Shown one piece after another: positions 17,220-27,467 of a DNA stretch of 47,243 nucleotides (its first letter is position 1; each line of letters opens with the position of its first letter). The stretch lies in contig JARVJX010000003.1 of the NCBI GenBank assembly GCA_029775995.1, forward strand, positions 1 through 47,243. Direction: 5' to 3'. The notes beneath the pieces were generated by a model. It was not told the DNA's origin and searched no databases. It worked only from the letters and a program-made list of their open reading frames with translations. The position numbers were made by a program, and so were the translations under genes. This stretch comes from Nitrososphaeria archaeon. GTDB taxonomy: Archaea; Thermoproteota; Nitrososphaeria; Nitrososphaerales; JARVJX01.

Positions 17220-18080
17220 ATGATAGTTCACTTAGCTGATTTGAGCTTTTTTGAACCCATATGCTCTCTATATTTAATAAAGGGAGAAAAAATTGCTTTA
17301 ATAGATGCTGGACCCTCTACAACAGCTTCTCAAGTCCTTAAGAGCCTATATGAAAGAAGTATAAGCCCTAAAGATATAGAATATCTTATAGTTACCCATC
17401 CTCATCTTGATCATGCTGGTGCCTCTTCTCTTTTATTAAAAGAGATGGGTAAGGCTAAGGCTATAATTTATTATACGGGCTTAAAGCACTTTCTTAATCC
17501 TGAAGCTTTGATAAATTCGGCTAAATTGGCTTTGGGAGAAGCCTATAATTATATGGGAGGTATGGAAGCCCTAAATGAGGATAGAATAATTACCGTTAAA
17601 GATGAAGAAGAATTAAGTTTAGGAAGCTTACAGCTAAGATTTCTTTTTTCCCCTGGACATGCTCCTCACCATATGAGCATCTTCGAAGAAAACTCAAAGG
17701 TTTTATTTCCTGCCGATTCTTACTGTGTATACTTTCAAGAAAGTGGGGGTTTGCTCCCTCAATCCCCTCCCCCTCACTTTGATCTTGAAAGAGTTTTATC
17801 CACTTTAAGAAAGCTGAAAGATTTAAATCCTAAGGTCCTTTGCCTTCCCCATTTTGGGAAAGTTTCTGAAAACATAGCAGAATTTACCGATAAGAATATA
17901 CAAAGGTTTGAAGAGTGGAGAGAAATTTTAAAGGGGCTTATCAATCAAGATTTCGATTACATCAAGAACTACCTATTAGGTAAATATGATAAGGAGCTTG
18001 GTATAATTAAGAGAGCAAAATTAAGATATCTTCTTTTCGATATGCATGTAAAAGGTTTTCTTAATTACCTTACTATATAA
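17220..18080 (+). CDS. Metallo-beta-lactamase-fold hydrolase
   Basis: 286 aa. The metal motif THPHLDHAGA (HxHxDH) is near residue 60, followed by FSPGHAPHHMSIF, FPADSYCVYF and the final LPHFGK, giving the full dinuclear zinc/iron site of the glyoxalase II-like branch. A C-terminal helical extension of ~60 residues (EEWREILKGLINQ onward) is present. Third gene of the operon with the dehydrogenase. The substrate is unknown. Confidence 0.85.
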   Translation: MIVHLADLSFFEPICSLYLIKGEKIALIDAGPSTTASQVLKSLYERSISPKDIEYLIVTHPHLDHAGASSLLLKEMGKAKAIIYYTGLKHFLNPEALINSAKLALGEAYNYMGGMEALNEDRIITVKDEEELSLGSLQLRFLFSPGHAPHHMSIFEENSKVLFPADSYCVYFQESGGLLPQSPPPHFDLERVLSTLRKLKDLNPKVLCLPHFGKVSENIAEFTDKNIQRFEEWREILKGLINQDFDYIKNYLLGKYDKELGIIKRAKLRYLLFDMHVKGFLNYLTI

Positions 18081-19193
18081 AGTAAGAAAGAATGGAATAT
18101 GTCTGAGCCAAAAAAGTTAGATAGAAGAAAGTTCGTATATGCTGGATTAGGTGCTGTAATAGTTGCTGTAGGAGGATTAGCTGCATATTTTGCCACTAGA
18201 CCTCCTGAAAAGGTTGTAGAAACTGTAGTTCAAACTCAAGTACAAACACAAGTGCAAACGGTAGAGAAGCTGTTGAAAGAATAATAACTCAAACTATAGA
18301 AAGACCTGTTGAGAAGACCATAGTAACAACAGTAGTTGGTACACCTACCACTATAGTAAGGACTGAAACTTTAAGGGAAACAACAGTTCAGACTGTTGAG
18401 AAGCCTATAGAAAGGACCGTTATCCAGACTGTTGAGAAGCCTCCGCTAAAGAAGGAACCTGTGACCCCCACCATCTGGGATCCTGAAGATATATTTCCAC
18501 CTATTAGTGGGACAAGAGTAAGCTTAGCTTCCGATCCTTTTGGTGTTCATCTTGGGAGAAAAGATTATATCTGGGAGTTTAGAAATGAAATACCAACGAT
18601 TATGCAAAGAGCCCATGATATGGGCATTAACTGGATAAGAGTCCATTTTGATTGGACGAAAATAGAAACATCACAAGGTGATTACAACTGGGAAATTACA
18701 GACGATTTTGTTAGCCGAGCTGAAAACTTAAGTATAAGCTTACTTGTAGACATCGAAGGCTATCCTGATATGGCACTTTATAATGAAAGTGAAAAAGCTA
18801 CAAAATATAATGACTTTGTAAGAGCATTTGTGCAGCGTTATAAGGATAGGGTAGATTAGTGGAAAATAGAAAATGAAGTGCTTGCAGAAAACAGTGGTTT
18901 TGGGCCTGATAAGATGAATGAGTTTGTTCAGATATTACAAGCTGCTTACAAAACAATCAAAGCTGAAGATCCCTCTGCGAAGGTGGTTCTTTCTGGCTTT
19001 GGGTCAAGTAAGCTAGATCAGATTTTCTATTCTGAGAAAAAAGGTCCGCAGGCTCGTGAAAAGATCATTAATCTCTTTAAGCTTGCTAAAAACTTTTATG
19101 ACATTCTAGATATACATCTTTATCATAATCCTGATGATGTAGGAGGAAAAATTGAGCTGGCTCAACGATTAATGGAAGAAGCAGGCTATTCAG

Positions 19194-20066
19194 TGAACTC
19201 ATTGCAAAACTATTTAAGCCTTCTTCTTTTATACTTTCTTTATGGAGTTTCGTGAGATTGGTGATTGTGAGTGGGAGCTTATTAGGTCTTTGCTTCCTCC
19301 TAGGGCTAGGGTTGGTAGGCCTAGGATAGATGATAGACGTGTTTTGAACGTATTTTATATGTGCTTGTTACTGGCTGTAGATGGATGGATGGATGGATGG
19401 ATATGCCTTGTAGGTATGGGCATTACTTAGCAGCCTTTAGGAGGCTTAAGAGGTGGATGGAGCTAGGTGTTTGGAAGCAGATACTTAATGCCCTTATATC
19501 TAAGGGTTATTCTACTGGTAAGCTAAGCCTTGATAAAGTTGCCTTTGATAGCACGACTATAAAGGCTAGGAAAGGGGGGAGCTTGTAGGCTATGATGGAT
19601 ATAAGCATATTAAGGGTACGAAGATTCATGCTGTTGTATCATCTGAAGCCCTACCGCTACGTATTCAAGTAGGACCTGGTGATGAGCATGACTCAAAATA
19701 CTTCATAAAGCTCCTTGAAGGTGTGAAGGTTAAGCATGGTAGGGGTAGGTCTAGGAGTAGACCTAAAGAGGTTACGGTTGATTCAGCATATGATGCTAAG
19801 GAGATTAGAGATTACCTCAAGCGTAGAGGAGTGAAAGCAAACATAGATGTCGATCCAAGGAATAGGCGTAAGCCCAAGCATGGAAGACCATATAGACTCG
19901 ATAAGAAGTCATATAAGAGTATGAGGAGCGCTGTTGAAAGATTCTTCGCATGGATAAAAGCATTCAGAAGATTATCCATAAGATATGAAAGACTAGCATC
20001 AAAATTCCTAGTATTCATACAAATAGCATGCATAATAATATACCTAAGGGTTTTGCAATGAGTTCA
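19194..20066 (+). mobile_element. IS5-like insertion sequence
   Basis: About 873 bp bounded by perfect 16-bp inverted ends, GAACTCATTGCAAAAC at 19195-19210 and GTTTTGCAATGAGTTC at 20050-20065 (one more pair fits outside). It interrupts the hydrolase pseudogene between the acid/base and nucleophile segments. The transposase inside is broken. I could not see a clean target-site duplication. Confidence 0.85.
19242..20061 (+). pseudogene. IS5-family DDE transposase, frameshifted
   Basis: The frames run in sequence. First REIGDCEWELIRSLLPPRAR; then MPCRYGHYLAAFRRLKRWME and KVAFDSTTIKARKGG (first Asp); then GYDGYKHIKGTKIHAVVSSE, VTVDSAYDAKEI (second Asp) and MRSAVERFFAWIKAF with the last Glu. Frameshifts fall near 19360 and in the G run at 19574-19579. 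A tandem ATGG repeat at 19380-19400 adds about four residues to the CRW-MPCRYG segment. Inactive unless rescued by slippage. Confidence 0.85.
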
Positions 20067-20617
20067 ATAATAAAACCTATCTGGATTGGCGAAACAGCTG
20101 GCCCTGACTTAAGATACTGGGATCCTGATTTTGATAAAGATCAAGATGACGATTCACAAGACTTTCCAGCTAATGAAGGTGAGAGAGAGAGAAGTAGTGC
20201 AAAGAATAATTATGGCTTTATCTTTTGGTAAGGAAGAGGTGAAAAGAGTGGCATGGCACAAATTCTGGCTTCAAAGAGAGAAAACAGACCATTTAATGTA
20301 TACTGCATTAATAGATCCAAATCTAAATCCAACAAATTTATTTTATGCTTACAAGCACTTAATAAACAAACTTGAAGACGCACAAGAAATGGAAAAAATT
20401 AATCTCGGAAGTGAGGTCGTTGCATTTCACTTTATAAAGCCTGACAGAGATCTTTATGTGTTATGGAGTGCTGTTCCAAAAAAGAACGGTAAGAAGAAAC
20501 TTAGGCTTAGATCAATTTGAGCGAGTTTCTATTACAGATGTGACAGGAAAGAGTATTGAAAACAAAGGAGAAATTGCTATTGGAACAACAGCAGTTTATA
20601 TAGAAATTCTAAAGTAG

Positions 20618-20882
20618 TCTCTAAATTTAGTGGATAAGATTACATAAAAAATTCTTAACTTGTCCTGGTAAATATTAGAGTAAAATAAAGCGTTCCAAAA
20701 ATTTTGCTCTTATATTAGCTTGATTCTAATAGTATCGTTAATCACTCTTCTACCCCTTCTCATTTCAACTTTTTCATGACAACCTTACGCAATTCCTCCT
20801 GGAAAAATGTTACCGTTATAAGATACAAAGATTATCCCATCTACATCAAGCATGGGTTTAAGGGATATGGTAGATTCATATA
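20618..20882. other. Decayed coding remnant, intergenic
   Basis: The minus strand translates as KPMLDVDGIIFVSYNGNIFP and further on EMRRGRRVINDTIRIKL, broken by stops. The first piece resembles the C-terminal SPASM-like tail of some archaeal radical SAM proteins, but it is too short to be sure. No intact gene. Confidence 0.25.
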
Positions 20883-21740
20883 CTAAGGCATCTTTTGAAG
20901 AAATCCAAAACCAAAGGAAGAGTCTGGACCACAACCTATCGTTAATCCTACATTTATGAGCCATCTCGCTGAATCGTCCAACTCAGTAAACTTATACTCC
21001 ACTATTCCTGTGTATCCTTTGAAGAGGGTTTTCTCGCTTCTTATGGATCTTCTTTCTAATTTATGTTTGTGTGATGAGTAATTAATTATATCACCTTTAC
21101 ATTTAAACTCAGGGACCTCTTCACCACTCCCATATTCGTTTACGAAGCCTAGGAGCCTATTCCTAATAAGGAATAGGAGCCTTTCAGCTTTTGGTGGGAA
21201 AGGCTTGCTTGTTAAGGGTGTTCTGAATCCTATCTTTAATCTATCTTCATCATAGGGAGGTATATCCTTCACATCTATGCTCGAAAGATTGTTTAGAATT
21301 AGATTTGAGCCATCGTATACTAACCTCTTTGATATTTTACATTTAATGCTACTGATTTCGAATCTGCTTTTGTTATAGTGCCTCTCACTTCCTAATCCCA
21401 TCTTTCCAAGTATATTAATTCCAAGGATCAGCTCTGGTAAAAATTTTATGTATTCGCCAAAGAAGAAGACATCTAAATCTAAGGTAGCATCTTTCTCCAC
21501 TTTCAAGGCTTTTCCGAAGAAGGGAGGAACCAAGAGCACAGGTTTTGGAGGCTTTGAATAGCCCCTCTTCCTCACCTCTCTCATATACATGTGGTAAAAT
21601 AGGGAATCGGTTTGTTCATGGTGAGTGATCATCTTTAGGCTTTGGCCTAAGCCACCTCTAAACATAGAGCCCATCCAGTAGGGAAGTAGAGCTTCGGTGA
21701 TGAAGTGAAGGTGAAGGGTAATGATGGATACTTTAAGCAA
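20883..21740 (-). CDS. cas6: CRISPR pre-crRNA endoribonuclease Cas6
   Basis: 285 aa RAMP protein of the Cas6 (PF10040-type) branch. PYWMGSMFRGGLGQSLKMIT is the N-terminal RAMP start, and the C-terminal YTGIVEYKFTEL plus GCGPDSSFGFGFLQ is the Gly-rich RAMP loop. It would cut the shared repeat 8 nt before its end, leaving the AUUGAAAG handle on crRNAs of both arrays. It lies 1 kb outside array 1, apart from the cmr operon. TTG start. Confidence 0.82.
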   Translation of the reverse strand: MLKVSIITLHLHFITEALLPYWMGSMFRGGLGQSLKMITHHEQTDSLFYHMYMREVRKRGYSKPPKPVLLVPPFFGKALKVEKDATLDLDVFFFGEYIKFLPELILGINILGKMGLGSERHYNKSRFEISSIKCKISKRLVYDGSNLILNNLSSIDVKDIPPYDEDRLKIGFRTPLTSKPFPPKAERLLFLIRNRLLGFVNEYGSGEEVPEFKCKGDIINYSSHKHKLERRSIRSEKTLFKGYTGIVEYKFTELDDSARWLINVGLTIGCGPDSSFGFGFLQKMP

Positions 21741-22301
21741 AGTTTTCTATCAAAGATAGCTTATTAACATTTTTAACCTTATCTTTTAGAAGGTTTTCTT
21801 TTAATCCTTTATGAGTGAAAAATTAACTTTTTCAAGTTTAGTATGGGGGAAAAGATGAAATGATTTTTCTTAGTGTCCAAGTCTAGACACTTCAAGTCAA
21901 GGAAAAACTAGAAGAAGCCTTGAATAACCTTAAAGAGGCCTTGAGCCTTATAAGAAAGTTTATTTTACATTTAAAAATCTTCTCCTACAACGGTGAGCGT
22001 CGAAACATGCAAAAACTTCCCCACTATTAGACTGCCAAGTAATTAAGCCTTTCCAAAGCTAGTTTGAAATAGTGGGCAGAAAAGGAAGCCATGTAGATTA
22101 AAACACCAGCCAAAATATTATAATAGTGTCTATATACCGTAAATAAAGAGGGAAACGTAGGTCAATTAAAGACGGTCAAGATATCTCGATGAATTCCAAA
22201 TTTCTAAAAATGAGAACAAAAATTTGTTGTAGATAGTTTTATCGGTAAATTTGCGATGAAATCCTCACATCATAAGAGATTGTTAAAGAGTTAAAGCACA
22301 G
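21741..22301. other. Long intergenic stretch, no supported gene
   Basis: About 560 bp between cas6 and the aspartic-protease relic. A short plus-strand frame near 21895-22025 reads QVKEKLEEALNNLKEALSLI and could be the helical end of a lost gene. Nothing else is recognisable. The cas6 promoter lies in the first 60 bp. Confidence 0.4.
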
Positions 22302-22652
22302 CTAATCCATAGGAGCTGGGTATTCTACCTTCCCTGTAACTGGGTCTACTCTTATTCCTAGGCCTTCAAGTGTTGAAACTCCGAGTAATGGTTCTGGTAT
22401 ATCCATTATGGCTATATTAAATATTCCTTCCCTTTACATAATCTTAATATAAGCCAACGAGATGCTTGCTTCAACCATACGTTTATCTGCTAACATGAGT
22501 TTCATCTTTACTGCGGATTTGATGCCCAATTCCTTGGCCAGTTCTGGCGGTATCCTTGTGTAGAATGCTCCTGTATCAGTTAGAAAATCAACCTCTTTAA
22601 TCATCTTCTGATCTGCTGAACCAAATGAACACCTGAGCCTAACTAAGCCCAA
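22302..22652 (-). pseudogene. Retropepsin-like aspartic protease, frameshifted
   Basis: The first 72 residues contain VDFLTDTGAFYTRIPPELAK with the DTGA active-site motif of clan AA proteases. After a frameshift near 22432 the second frame continues as IAIMDIPEPLLGVSTLEGLG and VDPVTGKVEYPAPMD, the expected family ending. Together about 115 residues, the normal size of the small archaeal family, so a single indel broke the gene. Confidence 0.7.
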
Positions 22653-22781
22653 CTATGACACTATTGATAAAAGGCTATACATCCCTAAAAGTTTAACGCT
22701 CTGCCCTAAAAGATTTCTATGTCTTACTCAAGATAAAATTTGAAGTTTCTAATGAGGCGATAACCTAACCCTCGTGCTAAG

Positions 22782-24739
22782 CTTTCAATCCTCATTTTAT
22801 GAGTCTATCTATTGAAACGGAGGTGGGTTAATTAGAATGGTTCTCTTTACGATAACTTTCAATCCTCATTTTATGAGTCTATCTATTGAAACCCTATACT
22901 AGTTTTATTGGAGAAAAGAATGCGATATACTTTCAATCCTCATTTTATGAGTCTATCTATTGAAACTGTGCTTGATAGTTGCTTGGCAACATTAGAAAGT
23001 AATCTTTCAATCCTCATTTTATGAGTCTATCTATTGAAACAAATTTACCAGGAATATCTGAACCTGTAGGATACCTTCTTTCAATCCTCATTTTATGAGT
23101 CTATCTATTGAAACGGATACGATTGGATAGATGTCTTCTGGGGGTTAACCTCTTTCAATCCTCATTTTATGAGTCTATCTATTGAAACGTTCACTATGTG
23201 GGTGCTTCGGCATGAGCATGAGTACTTTCAATCCTCATTTTATGAGTCTATCTATTGAAACTCCCGAGAATAGACAGCTCACTCCACCCGCCCGGGCCCT
23301 TTCAATCCTCATTTTATGAGTCTATCTATTGAAACAACTAATAGAGACTTTGGCTCCAATCATAGTATTCATCTTTCAATCCTCATTTTATGAGTCTATC
23401 TATTGAAACATTAATAGAACCTAGATGCCTACTAAAGGCTTATATCTTTCAATCCTCATTTTATGAGTCTATCTATTGAAACCGCAGGAACAAATATCAC
23501 TCCACCAGCTGATTTAATAACCCTTTCAATCCTCATTTTATGAGTCTATCTATTGAAACAAAGAAGAGCCGATGCTCCAAAAAATTTACCAAAATACTTT
23601 CAATCCTCATTTTATGAGTCTATCTATTGAAACTTTTGGAGAGAGCTAAAGAATACTTCTCTCAGCAGCTTTCAATCCTCATTTTATGAGTCTATCTATT
23701 GAAACTTAATCCCCTCATAATATGGCTTTATTAAATGCATAATCTTTCAATCCTCATTTTATGAGTCTATCTATTGAAACCTGTGGCTCTTTCACTAACA
23801 ATAAGATTTTATCTTGCTTTCAATCCTCATTTTATGAGTCTATCTATTGAAACAGAGAAGCAAAAGGGGCTATAGTCTTTGTCAAAATATCCTTTCAATC
23901 CTCATTTTATGAGTCTATCTATTGAAACAATTTTGTCCCAGATTTCTTTGAGCGTAATTTATCACCTTTCAATCCTCATTTTATGAGTCTATCTATTGAA
24001 ACTAAACTTATGCTATTTAGATTAGACTGAATTATATCTTTCAATCCTCATTTTATGAGTCTATCTATTGAAACGGAGACGTTAGAGAGGGAGAGAGTCC
24101 CCACGTGGCTGTGGGCTTTCAATCCTCATTTTATGAGTCTATCTATTGAAACTAAAGGCTGCATTTTGTACGAGCGAGAAGAGTTTGACTTTCAATCCTC
24201 ATTTTATGAGTCTATCTATTGAAACAGAGGTATATAGTTATCTGAGTTTATATCTTTTAGTCTTTCAATCCTCATTTTATGAGTCTATCTATTGAAACGG
24301 GGCCTCTTTCCTATACTCCTATTTCCCCGCCCTGGCCTTTCAATCCTCATTTTATGAGTCTATCTATTGAAACATCATAAGCTCCTGGCTCTACTTGAGG
24401 AATAGTAAACTTTCAATCCTCATTTTATGAGTCTATCTATTGAAACTCATTGGTGTGTTTGGCTTCCCCAAAACGGGGAAGTCTTTCAATCCTCATTTTA
24501 TGAGTCTATCTATTGAAACAACTGGTATGCTAAGTTTAATGAAGGAATTATTTAATCTTTCAATCCTCATTTTATGAGTCTATCTATTGAAACCACAAGT
24601 GCAAAAAAATGTTCAAAAAGTAGAGAAAACTTTCAATCCTCATTTTATGAGTCTATCTATTGAAACACTTTTGGCAAGCCCGTTTTGTGGGTACTTGTTC
24701 CACTTTCAATCCTCATTTTATGAGTCTATCTATTGAAAC
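22782..24739 (-). CRISPR. CRISPR array 1 (27 repeats, 26 spacers)
   Basis: 27 copies of a 37-bp repeat that reads on the plus strand CTTTCAATCCTCATTTTATG...TATCTATTGAAAC; spacers are 35-41 bp. Read in the crRNA sense (minus strand) it begins GTTTCAATAGATAG and ends ATTGAAAG, the 8-nt handle typical of archaeal Cas6 systems. An inner CTCAT-AAA-ATGAG can form a hairpin. The leader is on the right (24740-24867), so transcription runs leftward, the newest spacer is at 24667-24702 and the oldest at the 22782 end. All repeats I checked are identical. Confidence 0.98.
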
Positions 24740-24867
24740 CTACCCCTTGCCATCCTCCTATAGGAAAAAGGGGTTTAAAAATTGTTCGTTTTTATCTGAT
24801 TCTGTGAACATCAAAAAATCTAAGGGGGGTATATAAAGAAGTTCACAAAAATTTCAGATTAAAGGCA
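24740..24867 (-). promoter_or_regulatory. Leader of CRISPR array 1
   Basis: 128 bp that are the exact reverse complement of 28033-28160. Read toward the array it contains a TATA-like CTTTATATA followed by a C run, an inverted repeat TGTGAAC/GTTCACA around that box, and a purine-rich TATAGGAGGATGGCAAGGGG next to the first repeat. It should drive array transcription leftward and mark the spacer insertion site. Confidence 0.85.
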
Positions 24868-25261
24868 ATATACGTTGGTAGGATAGGCTATTTCTTATTA
24901 TCCCCAAGATAAGCGAAGCATTTGTAATAAAAAAGACCTTCCTATTGTTAAGTTAAAAAATTTGCTTTATGGCTTAGCTTTATGGATTAATTACGATTTT
25001 TGCTCTCTTTATCCTATTTCAGCCTTTAAGATAAAGTTTTGGAAAGAACTTAAAGTAGCGGAATGAAAATAGGAACAAGTATAAAAGAGGGTTAACCACA
25101 GAGCTAAAATCATTTTAAGTGTTTAACAGTAAAGGGTTTGAGAGTATCACAACTTAATAGAGATGGTAAAAGCCACATATCCCAATTCTTAACATATACA
25201 ATTAATTTATCTCAAATTTTATGCTGAAAGGTAAATAAAGCACACCTATCTTAACCTATGT
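24868..25261. other. Intergenic stretch between leader 1 and cas2
   Basis: About 390 bp. It must hold the cas2-csa1-cas1-cas4 promoter (AT-rich ATACAATTAATTTATC around 25197-25212). A plus-strand frame reads KKDLPIVKLKNLLYGLALWI then SAFKIKFWKELKVAE, which may be a worn transposase tail. No intact gene. Confidence 0.35.
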
Positions 25262-25546
25262 ATGCTCACGCTAGTAATTTATGATATCTCAGATGATAGA
25301 GATCGCTCTAAACTTGCTGAGCTTCTTATGAATTATGGGTTAGAGCGAATTCAATATAGTGGCTTTAAGGGGATGCTCAATACCCATGACCGTTTAATGC
25401 TTGCTAAAGAGGTTAAGAGATTTGTGAAGGGCGATAGGGATAGCATCTATTTGATCAGGTTGTGTAGAGAGTGCGCAAGCTTATGCCAAATAATCTCAAA
25501 AAAGGAGATAGTTTTAGTGAATGAATCTGATGTAAAGATCCTTTAG
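25262..25546 (+). CDS. cas2: CRISPR-associated Cas2
   Basis: 94 aa, usual size. MLTLVIYDISDDRDRSKLAE is the ferredoxin-fold first strand with the conserved Asp, followed by YGLERIQYSGFKGML. It is the structural partner of Cas1 in the spacer integrase. First gene of the adaptation cassette, directed toward array 2; csa1 starts 9 bp downstream. Confidence 0.95.
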   Translation: MLTLVIYDISDDRDRSKLAELLMNYGLERIQYSGFKGMLNTHDRLMLAKEVKRFVKGDRDSIYLIRLCRECASLCQIISKKEIVLVNESDVKIL

Positions 25547-25555
25547 GGTGATTTA

Positions 25556-26440
25556 ATGTATTTTCTATCTGAGCTTGAGCATAAACTCCTCTTGAATAAG
25601 ATTTTACCTCAGGCTAGACAGGTAGGAGTAAGCCCTGAGTTAAGAGGTTGGAATTGGCATCAACCTCCTCTTAAGCCCTACTATGATGATGTGAAGGTTC
25701 CCATGTACGCTGTTTGCTCAAAGTATTGTCCTACAAGCAGGGATGTATTTTTAAATCAAGTTGAGAAGGCAAAGCCAATACTGAATGAGAAGGTTACTTT
25801 AGGCAAAATCCTTCATGGAGTGGTAAGCGATGTACTTCTAGGCTTCATAGATAGATCTGAAATAGATTTTGAAGAATGGTGGAGCAAGATCAGGTGGGAG
25901 GGTATGTATGGTGATAGAGATCTTTTGAAGAAGAGGGCAAAGCAGCTTTGGGATTATGTTTTAATAGTATGTAAAACTCATTATATAACTCACTCAGCTA
26001 TTCAGCCCTATTCTTCAGAGCGAGACTTATATGCCTCATCCATACCTTTCCTTATTGAGCATAAGATTTCAGGAGAGCTTCTTGGTTTAAGTGGCTTACT
26101 AAGTATAGATTGTTATGATTATTTAAAATGCATAATGTTCGATCTAAAGGTGGATGATAAGCAAGAGGATTGGCATAGGCTCTTTCCAGTAGGCTACGCT
26201 ATAGTATTTGAGAGTGTTCATGAAGTTCCTGTAGATGTATGCTGTGTCATATACGTAAGTTTCATAAGAGATAAGCTTGTAATCAAGAAGGATCTATTTT
26301 TTGCAAACAATGAACTTAGGAGCTGGTGGTTAGAAGAAAGAGATAAGAAGCTTCAAATAATAGCCTTAAGAAAGGATCCAGGTATACCTAACCAATGCCC
26401 TGAAGATTGCATCTATTATAAGTTCTGTAGAGGTGAGTAA
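25556..26440 (+). CDS. csa1: CRISPR-associated Csa1 (Cas4-like)
   Basis: 294 aa. The conserved RGWNWHQPP near residue 30 and the Cys set CSKYCP plus the C-terminal CPEDCIYYKFC fit Csa1, a Cas4-related iron-sulphur protein of type I-A adaptation modules. The nuclease-like core is GLSGLLSIDCYDY followed by FDLKVDD. It acts with Cas1, Cas2 and Cas4 in spacer capture and PAM or end selection. It overlaps cas1 by 8 bp. Confidence 0.88.
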   Translation: MYFLSELEHKLLLNKILPQARQVGVSPELRGWNWHQPPLKPYYDDVKVPMYAVCSKYCPTSRDVFLNQVEKAKPILNEKVTLGKILHGVVSDVLLGFIDRSEIDFEEWWSKIRWEGMYGDRDLLKKRAKQLWDYVLIVCKTHYITHSAIQPYSSERDLYASSIPFLIEHKISGELLGLSGLLSIDCYDYLKCIMFDLKVDDKQEDWHRLFPVGYAIVFESVHEVPVDVCCVIYVSFIRDKLVIKKDLFFANNELRSWWLEERDKKLQIIALRKDPGIPNQCPEDCIYYKFCRGE

Positions 26441-27467
26441 GGTGAAGAGGTTAGTTATAGATGGATTTGGGAAGTATGTTGGTGTGAAGGGAGAAAGGAT
26501 AGTGGTTAAAGAGAATAGCTCAGTAATTTATCAGGTTCTTCCAAGTGAGCTTAGACAGGTCTTGATTACTGGGAAAGGTACCATAAGTTTCGATGCGATA
26601 AATATTCTCTCTAAAAACGGTGTAGATATTGTCTTTGTGAATAAGAGTGGTGAGCTTACTGCTCGTTTATCTCCTCTAGAGTTCAGAACCGTTTTAACGA
26701 GGAGGGAACAATATTACGCTTATAGAGATAAGAGATCTGTAATACTTGCCAAGGAGTTCGCTCTATCAAAGTTGAAGAACCAATACGCTACACTTGGAAC
26801 CCTTGCAAAGAGGAGAAAAGAGACAAATCCAGAGGCTTCTGATTTTATCTTGAATCAGAGGGATATGATCTATGCTAAATTGCTTGAGCTGGAGAAGATT
26901 AAAGGTGATAATATAGATTCTGTAAGAGAAGTTATCATGGGCTTAGAGGGAGCTGCATCAGCATCTTACTGGTCAGCCTTAACAGCCATTATATCTGATG
27001 AATTTGGTTTTAAGGGTAGGTCTGGTAGATACGCCACTGACCCTGTGAATGCTTTGCTCAATTACGGTTATGGCGTATTGGAGGGGGAGGTTTGGAGGGC
27101 TATTCATTTTTCAGGGTTAGATCCTTATGGAGGTTTTCTTCATGCTGACAGGCCTGGGAAACCTAGCATGGTGTTAGATTTGATGGAGGAGTTTAGACAG
27201 CAGATAGTAGATAAGATTGTTATTAAGCTACTTACAAAGAGGGAAGTTAAGCCCGAAGATTTCACCATTCAAGAAGGCTCATGCATCCTTAAGGATAATA
27301 CTCGAAGGATACTTTTAAGGGAGCTTCTTGAGAAGTTTGAGGAGTATATATCTTTAGGTGATGAGAAGGTAAGATGGTGTGATTTAATCCTAAATCAGGC
27401 TAGGAAGGTAGGTAGTTATTTAAGAGGCGAGATAACAAAATATGAAGGCTTCTGGCTCCGATGGTAA
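26433..27467 (+). CDS. cas1: CRISPR integrase Cas1
   Basis: 344 aa from GTG 26433. It has the N-terminal beta domain (VIDGFGKYVGVKGERIVV) and the C-terminal catalytic helical domain. The metal residues are visible: Glu172 in MGLEGAASASYW, His237 in GGFLHADRPGKP and Glu252 in LMEEFRQQIVD. It catalyses spacer integration with Cas2. It overlaps csa1 upstream and cas4 downstream (26 bp), so the four genes are one translationally coupled unit between the two leaders. Confidence 0.95.
   Translation: MSKVKRLVIDGFGKYVGVKGERIVVKENSSVIYQVLPSELRQVLITGKGTISFDAINILSKNGVDIVFVNKSGELTARLSPLEFRTVLTRREQYYAYRDKRSVILAKEFALSKLKNQYATLGTLAKRRKETNPEASDFILNQRDMIYAKLLELEKIKGDNIDSVREVIMGLEGAASASYWSALTAIISDEFGFKGRSGRYATDPVNALLNYGYGVLEGEVWRAIHFSGLDPYGGFLHADRPGKPSMVLDLMEEFRQQIVDKIVIKLLTKREVKPEDFTIQEGSCILKDNTRRILLRELLEKFEEYISLGDEKVRWCDLILNQARKVGSYLRGEITKYEGFWLRW

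Larger units (their letters stand above)
18099..20617 (+). pseudogene. Broken secreted glycoside-hydrolase-like gene
   Basis: Pieces of one gene can be followed across several frames. It opens with a Tat-type signal (LDRRKFVYAG then a hydrophobic stretch) and a Val/Thr/Gln linker. A clan-A-like hydrolase barrel follows: MGINWIRVHFDWTKIETSQG, a WKIENEV acid/base-like Glu and PIWIGETAG with a nucleophile-like Glu. It ends with a beta-rich tail (RVSITDVTGKSIENKG). Lesions: a frameshift near 18270, an in-frame TAG at 18857, the IS at 19194-20066, a frameshift in a GA repeat near 20185, and another near 20500. It cannot make a full protein; the GH5/GH39-like family is my best guess. Confidence 0.75.

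Noticed and set aside
18857-18859. In-frame TAG in the hydrolase as a pyrrolysine codon
   Set aside because: The same gene has several frameshifts and an IS insertion, so a nonsense mutation in a dead gene is the simpler reading.
19185-20070. Target-site duplication of the IS5-like element
   Set aside because: The flanks (TTCAGT left, AATAAT right) show no convincing direct repeat at either choice of boundary.
24594-24629. Spacer of array 1 resembling the host linker at 18238-18270 (self-targeting)
   Set aside because: Only CACAAGTGCAAA and GTAGAGAA match, with a different distance between them. Both encode Gln/Val-rich linker sequence, so this is similarity of low-complexity coding DNA, not a real self match.
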